Positions 59,684 through 64,000 of a stretch of 64,000 bases of DNA are shown in pieces. The stretch is taken from positions 744,001 to 808,000 of the forward strand of contig JAACJM010000014.1 in assembly GCA_013368315.1 (NCBI GenBank). The letters run 5' to 3'. Made by a program: the position numbers and the translations under genes. The stretch comes from Tetrapyrgos nigripes (Eukaryota > Basidiomycota > Agaricomycetes > Agaricales > Campanellaceae). The first letter of the stretch is position 1. Each line of letters opens with the position of its first letter. Below the pieces are notes generated by a model, which had not been told where the DNA came from, ran no database searches, and saw only the letters and a program-made list of their open reading frames with translations.

Positions 59684-61761
59684 TAGTTGCAGCCGATTCG
59701 CTTTTTCGGGTTTGGTTGTGAGTGACTACTGCTTTGTTCCAATGCTTCGTTCTCTGACATATGTCGTGTGTAGTGGGTCGATTATCCTGCCTCTTTGCTG
59801 GTCACGTTGCGATGTAAAAGCAGTCTTGCTCCAAACAGCACTCTAGAGGCCTGACTCATACCTCATGATGCCCCCTGCTACAGTCTTCTCTCCGAATTGG
59901 GCTCATCGATGTTTTCTGCTGGGATGCTACCATGCTGTAGACTGATATCGCCAGATATCATTTTGTTCAACTATTGGTGATATCTCGGTCGTCAGTCGGA
60001 TTTGCTAGTCTCAAAACAGCGATGGGCGGCAGTACTGGGTTCCAAAGAGAGTTCCGGGAGAAATACGCATGTCTCTCGAGACAACTTCAAAAGGCCTAGG
60101 TGACATGAGACTAGAGTAGAATATCTTACATATTGTCTTCATTTCGTATTCTTTCATTGCTGGACTCCAAGATGAAGTTGCGGAATGCTAATATGAACCC
60201 GTAAGAGATCGGGAACATGTAATCGTACATAACATGGAGTGGAAGCAGGAAATGAAAAGCCATTGAGTATACATACCACTTTGGTGTGGAGCAACTGCAG
60301 CCTTGCAGTTGGGTTAACGGCCCAGTTGCTTCGTGGGCTCTTGGAAAATCTCCATGGACCTAACTCTAATACTCGCACCAACTTACAGTAGACTGTGGAG
60401 CTGCCAACTAGTCTATCCAATCAACTAGTCAGCTACTCTGTCCATGCTACCTGGCTCCGGGGCCTCATACGCTGACGATAAGGTGAATGAATAAGTGATG
60501 CAAGGGTGCAGTACTAATCAGATTGCGTAGTGTCCGTAAATCCTGGAGTAGCGATGAGTAGCACGTACTGTATGTATGTAAGCTTAGAATTAGCTAGAGA
60601 GGAAATGAGAGCTACGAAAAAAGTCCTGATTGTCTTTTTTCAACCATACTGGGGTTGAATGGAATCAGAGAGCGGAGAGCGGAGAGTGGGGAGGGAGAGA
60701 AGGAAAATAGGTTTTCAAGAGTGAAAAGTAAATCTGGCGTCACGTTCATGACGGCGGAAAGGAACACGTAGGCAGGTAGGTGAAGGATGCTAAGCGACAA
60801 GCAGTAAGTAGTAAGTGACGAATGGTTAGAAGACAGAATAATGAGAAAGAAAACCAAAAACAACGATAAAAAGAAACGCGAGGGACAAGAACTTGAAGGA
60901 GAGTGTGCAGCTACATAGACTAAGGAAAGGAAAGCAACACCGGGACCAAAATGCAGAAGTACACAACGACCGACCTGATCAAAGATTATAATAAAGGATC
61001 AAATCCCAAACGAAGAAATCGGAAACAGGAAGGATGCAAATCACCAACACCACCGCAAGTCACTAAGTAGTGGACTCCGTGATGTCATCCCGGAATAGTA
61101 TGGGCACTAAACGGTAACCTATGTCTTGAGCTGCTTTTGATGACAACCCGAGTTGGTTGCACCAGTGCCCAAGCACACCGTCGATGTCGCTTCTAATTTT
61201 GGCTAGATGAACAAATTCCAGGCGGTTGTTGGCTGGCAGCCAACTTACGTCCACATGAAATAACAAATTATCAATGAAAGTTAGTAATGGAAATGAGGAC
61301 AGACTGCAAAAGTAAGAAGATAAATAGAAAAAGCATCATGAATGAGGAGTCGTAACGGAAGCGGTGGTTGTAAGTAGATGAAGGCAGCGTGAACTGGAAA
61401 AAGGCAAATGAATTTGACCGAAAACAATAAGGAAAAGGAATCTAAATGGCTTGTACGATAGATGGGATTACAAACTTGACAAGACATGAGGACTGTGTGA
61501 GTGTGTGTGACGGTGAGAGGAAGCGGTTTGTGATCGTGAGGAGGGAGGAAGACAAGGGTAAGGGACGAGAGCAAACAAGCAGCAGACAAAGTAGGAATGA
61601 ATATCAATACAACCTCATACATCGAGAGCGGTGGGTCACAATGCGTAGGTAAGATGTGCAATAGAATGAAGAGTGTCTGTTGCAAAAGCCAAGTAACACA
61701 GGTGAGATAAAGAGAAGTCCCAGTCGGAAAAAAAAAGCCAAGAGAGGTGCGGACCAAGAAA
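59684..61761. other. Intergenic, no supported gene
   Basis: The probable 3' UTR of the PPR-like gene lies to about 59,850. The rest has purine-rich low complexity near 60,650-60,900 (GAGAGCGGAGAGCGGAGAG). A pyrimidine-rich minus-strand frame (61281-61850) lies 3' of the next gene and is composition-driven. Confidence 0.45.
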
Positions 61762-63206
61762 TCACTTCCGGATATTCGTATATGCCGGAGGTAACTCAAT
61801 GGTCTCTGGCTCCTCTTCCTTGCCTCCTTGTTCACTTGGTCCTGCATCATCGTGTTGTATGATATTCACCGGCCTGAATGTTCTGGGTGCAGTCTTCCTC
61901 GTTCCGACCGACGACGAAGCAGCTCCTGAAGGATCAGGTGTTCCACTCCTCGAGCTGGTATCATAGTCCGTGGACAAAGGCCGTCCTTCACTGGCAGCGT
62001 CAGTGTAAGCTGTCATCCTATATGAAGCGGTATCTGAGGAAGGATCGGGTACAATGAACGGTTCCGGTTGATAGTACTGAGGAAGTTCCTGTCGGCCAGG
62101 ACGATCGTCTTCAGCCTCGGCTTGTAACAGATCAACCTGTCTTTTCTCGGATGTTCGGTGTTCGCGATTCCGACGACGCCAGAAGAAGAGGGCGAGAAGG
62201 ACAGCGATTATCAAGACGACACCACCGATGACACCGCCAACGATGGCACCAGTATTGGTTCTGAAATAGCCACATCAGTAATTGAGACCTAGAACAGGAT
62301 GGTAGACCACGCACCCGCCCCCGCTACTACTGCTACTGCCACCGCCACTGCCATCCGGAAGTGAACCACCAGCAACAGGTCCAGAAGTTGTAGTAGGACT
62401 GTTACTGCTCAAGCACGAACTGTCCTGGAACAGACTGTCGAGAACTGTATTCCTTGAACTGCCACCAGTCCCATTTCCGGTATTATCGTTTGCTATGATA
62501 TGGAGAGTAGTGCCGGAACGGATGTTGGTCGTCCAGTTGAACCCAGTTCCTGTTCCATCTTCATTCTGCACATTGCTGACTGGAATCACGAATGTGTTTC
62601 CTTGTGGTATGACACCGAAAAATGTGGGCTGCCTATAAGGACAGTCAGAAACTGCAGTATACACACAACATATAATGCGATAGACGCACCCAGTCACATT
62701 CCCAGGAGTCCACCATATTCGAGTAGGTTGGCATTGTACAATTTGTTGGGGAGGATCCAGATTGAAGAACCACTTCCCTTGTACATTTTGAGAAGCGTCG
62801 AAACAACTTGAATCGTTCGAATCTGCTACATTAATTGCTGCACTTGCTCCGCCTGAGCCGAATCCCGTCGAATCGCTAACCTAAAAGCACGAGCTCAAGA
62901 GATGTCACACAAATGAAGCGACAGACTCACAACGGCTACAAACTGGGAGTCGGCGGGATAGGGAAGCTTGAAGCTGATGCTCGATGAATCTGACGGCTGA
63001 TCTATAATCTTTCTGACTTCGATATTGTTTGGAAGAGGCGAGGAACCAGAAGGAATAATGAGGACACGATACGGTGGGCTTCCGCCGGAGACTTGGATGT
63101 CGATGTTTCCGCACTGATTGGGAACGGACTGCCATTGCCAGGAGTAGGCATTGATGAGGTCGGGGAGAGATAGGGCGACCGCTGCTGACAGGGTCAGAGA
63201 AAGCAT
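61762..63206 (-). CDS. Secreted-type protein with single membrane anchor and cytosolic tail
   Basis: Four exons right to left (63206-62931, 62880-62690, 62632-62315, 62260-61762) give 1284 nt, 427 aa. In order: signal peptide (MLSLTLSAAVALSLPDLINA), an ectodomain with the pattern NQCGNIDIQVSGGSPPY, further cysteines (CFDAS, QCQPTRIWWTPG), and a Thr/Ser/Gly-rich stalk. A single transmembrane segment (IVGGVIGGVVLIIAVLLALF) is followed by FWRRRN and a hydrophilic tail of about 130 residues ending LPPAYTNIRK (a PPAY motif, possible WW-domain ligand). This layout is very common in basidiomycetes and recalls wall-stress sensors, but no specific family function is known to me. An upstream in-frame ATG would add 22 residues before the signal peptide. 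I prefer the inner start. Confidence 0.85.
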
Positions 63207-64000
63207 TTTGAGTGAGCTGGCTGCTGGTGATAGCAGAGAAGCAACCTGACGGAAAGTGGAGACAGCCCCCAATAAGTCACATGCCCGCCTGCGAAACGAT
63301 ATATTATCGTTACATCCGTCTCCCCTTCAACTTGTCAGTTTCATTCATGGCTGTACACTGGGTCTCAGCAATATACTCTTTTTCTTCTCCTTTGCCGGCT
63401 CGACCGATCCAGAACAAGACAAGGCTCTGTCTCTGCCTCTGAAACGGTCAGCTATTGCCGCATCAGCAACACGGCTTTCTATAGTAAGTATAATTGAATC
63501 ATCCTCCCATGAAACCTCGCATTATATATCGGAAAAAATAGGAGCTTTGAACCGCAGCAGAAGTCTTCTCTCATGCTAGATGCCACACATCAAACTTCAA
63601 GCTTCAAGCCTACTAAAGTACTTCCACTTCGCCGGGATTATCCCTTCAGGTCCAGCATCAAGAAGGCTAATCTTCGGCAGTATTTATCGTCATCGTTTCT
63701 GTCATACGTGCTAGAGACAAGCTATAAATGTCCATTCTAATTTCTCAGGCTGGGAGTCAGAAGCACATCGTGTGACTCTGCCGTCGCAATGACGGTCAGA
63801 TCTAACTTTCAGCGGTGAACAAACACAGCTTCGGTTGACTAGCACTGTGGCAAACCGGGACTACAAAAGGCTCCAGGCACCCGTACCTCTTCAGAACCAT
63901 TCCACCGACGGCCAGTATCTCTTCTTGTTTCTTTTCCCTGCGGTTCTTATCGTCGTGTTTTTCCCTTCAGCTACCTTCCTTCTCCCTGCGGCTACCCGTC
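63207..64000. other. Upstream region of the membrane protein; no supported gene
   Basis: It contains a likely promoter for the minus-strand gene and, at the far right, T/C-rich sequence (CTTCTTGTTTCTTTTCCCTG) that may be the leader of a gene beyond the window. Short plus-strand frames here lack domains. Confidence 0.4.

Noticed and set aside
1..64000. CRISPR arrays, bacterial operons, viral genes, rRNA genes
   Set aside because: None seen; splice structure and gene content are those of a fungal nuclear genome.

Overview
The window is nuclear DNA of a basidiomycete, most likely an Agaricomycete. Nearly every gene is cut by many short GT-AG introns of about 50-60 nt. The gene set is typically basidiomycete: a Nim1/Gin4-type kinase with a DWG motif, a signal-peptide/Ser-Gly-rich/one-TM protein, and stand-alone proteins that look like the N-terminal helical domains of mushroom NLRs. 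One tRNA carries a canonical anticodon-loop intron. Splice models were built by hand. In every intact gene they close in frame, but none has been checked against RNA or homologues.

Layout. 1-2,032: 3' edge of a tRNA-Glu, two non-coding tandem repeats and a tRNA-His. 2,435-7,910: two divergently transcribed FAD2-type fatty-acid desaturases sharing one 803-bp promoter region. 11.0-15.3 kb: two decayed tandem copies of a peroxisomal acyl-CoA oxidase whose reading frame ends in SKL. 16.1-18.7 kb: a histidine phosphatase and an unidentified multi-exon gene. 18.8-38.5 kb: a rearranged region. It holds a 3-kb inverted segmental duplication (21,886-24,932 and 35,275-38,488), a family of long non-coding repeats in both orientations, and a mahogunin-like RING E3 gene between the arms. 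Each duplication arm carries RPL27A plus a helical gene that resembles cell-death or NLR N-terminal domains. RPL27A is intact only in the right arm, while the helical gene is intact in both. 38.5-47.9 kb: RPB11 with two 5'UTR introns, tRNA-Glu(CTC), the mitochondrial GTPase MTG1, and two small unknown genes. 47.9-53.1 kb: about 5 kb with no convincing gene. 53.1-63.2 kb: a Nim1/Gin4-like kinase, a divergent mitochondrial PPR-like protein with a tandemly duplicated exon, and a membrane-anchored secreted-type protein.

How the genes may fit together. The desaturases (acyl-chain desaturation at the ER) and the acyl-CoA oxidase remnants (peroxisomal beta-oxidation) give the first 16 kb a lipid flavour. 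The polypurine/polypyrimidine-rich middle is shaped by duplication and repeats. RPL27A, RPB11, MTG1 and the PPR-like gene are housekeeping functions in translation, transcription and mitochondrial expression. The most unusual objects are the retained pair of helical NLR-N-terminus-like genes beside a dead ribosomal-protein copy, a duplicated element in the two RPB11 5'UTR introns that could be a snoRNA pair, and the divergent desaturase pair, one member of which is a candidate for altered specificity.
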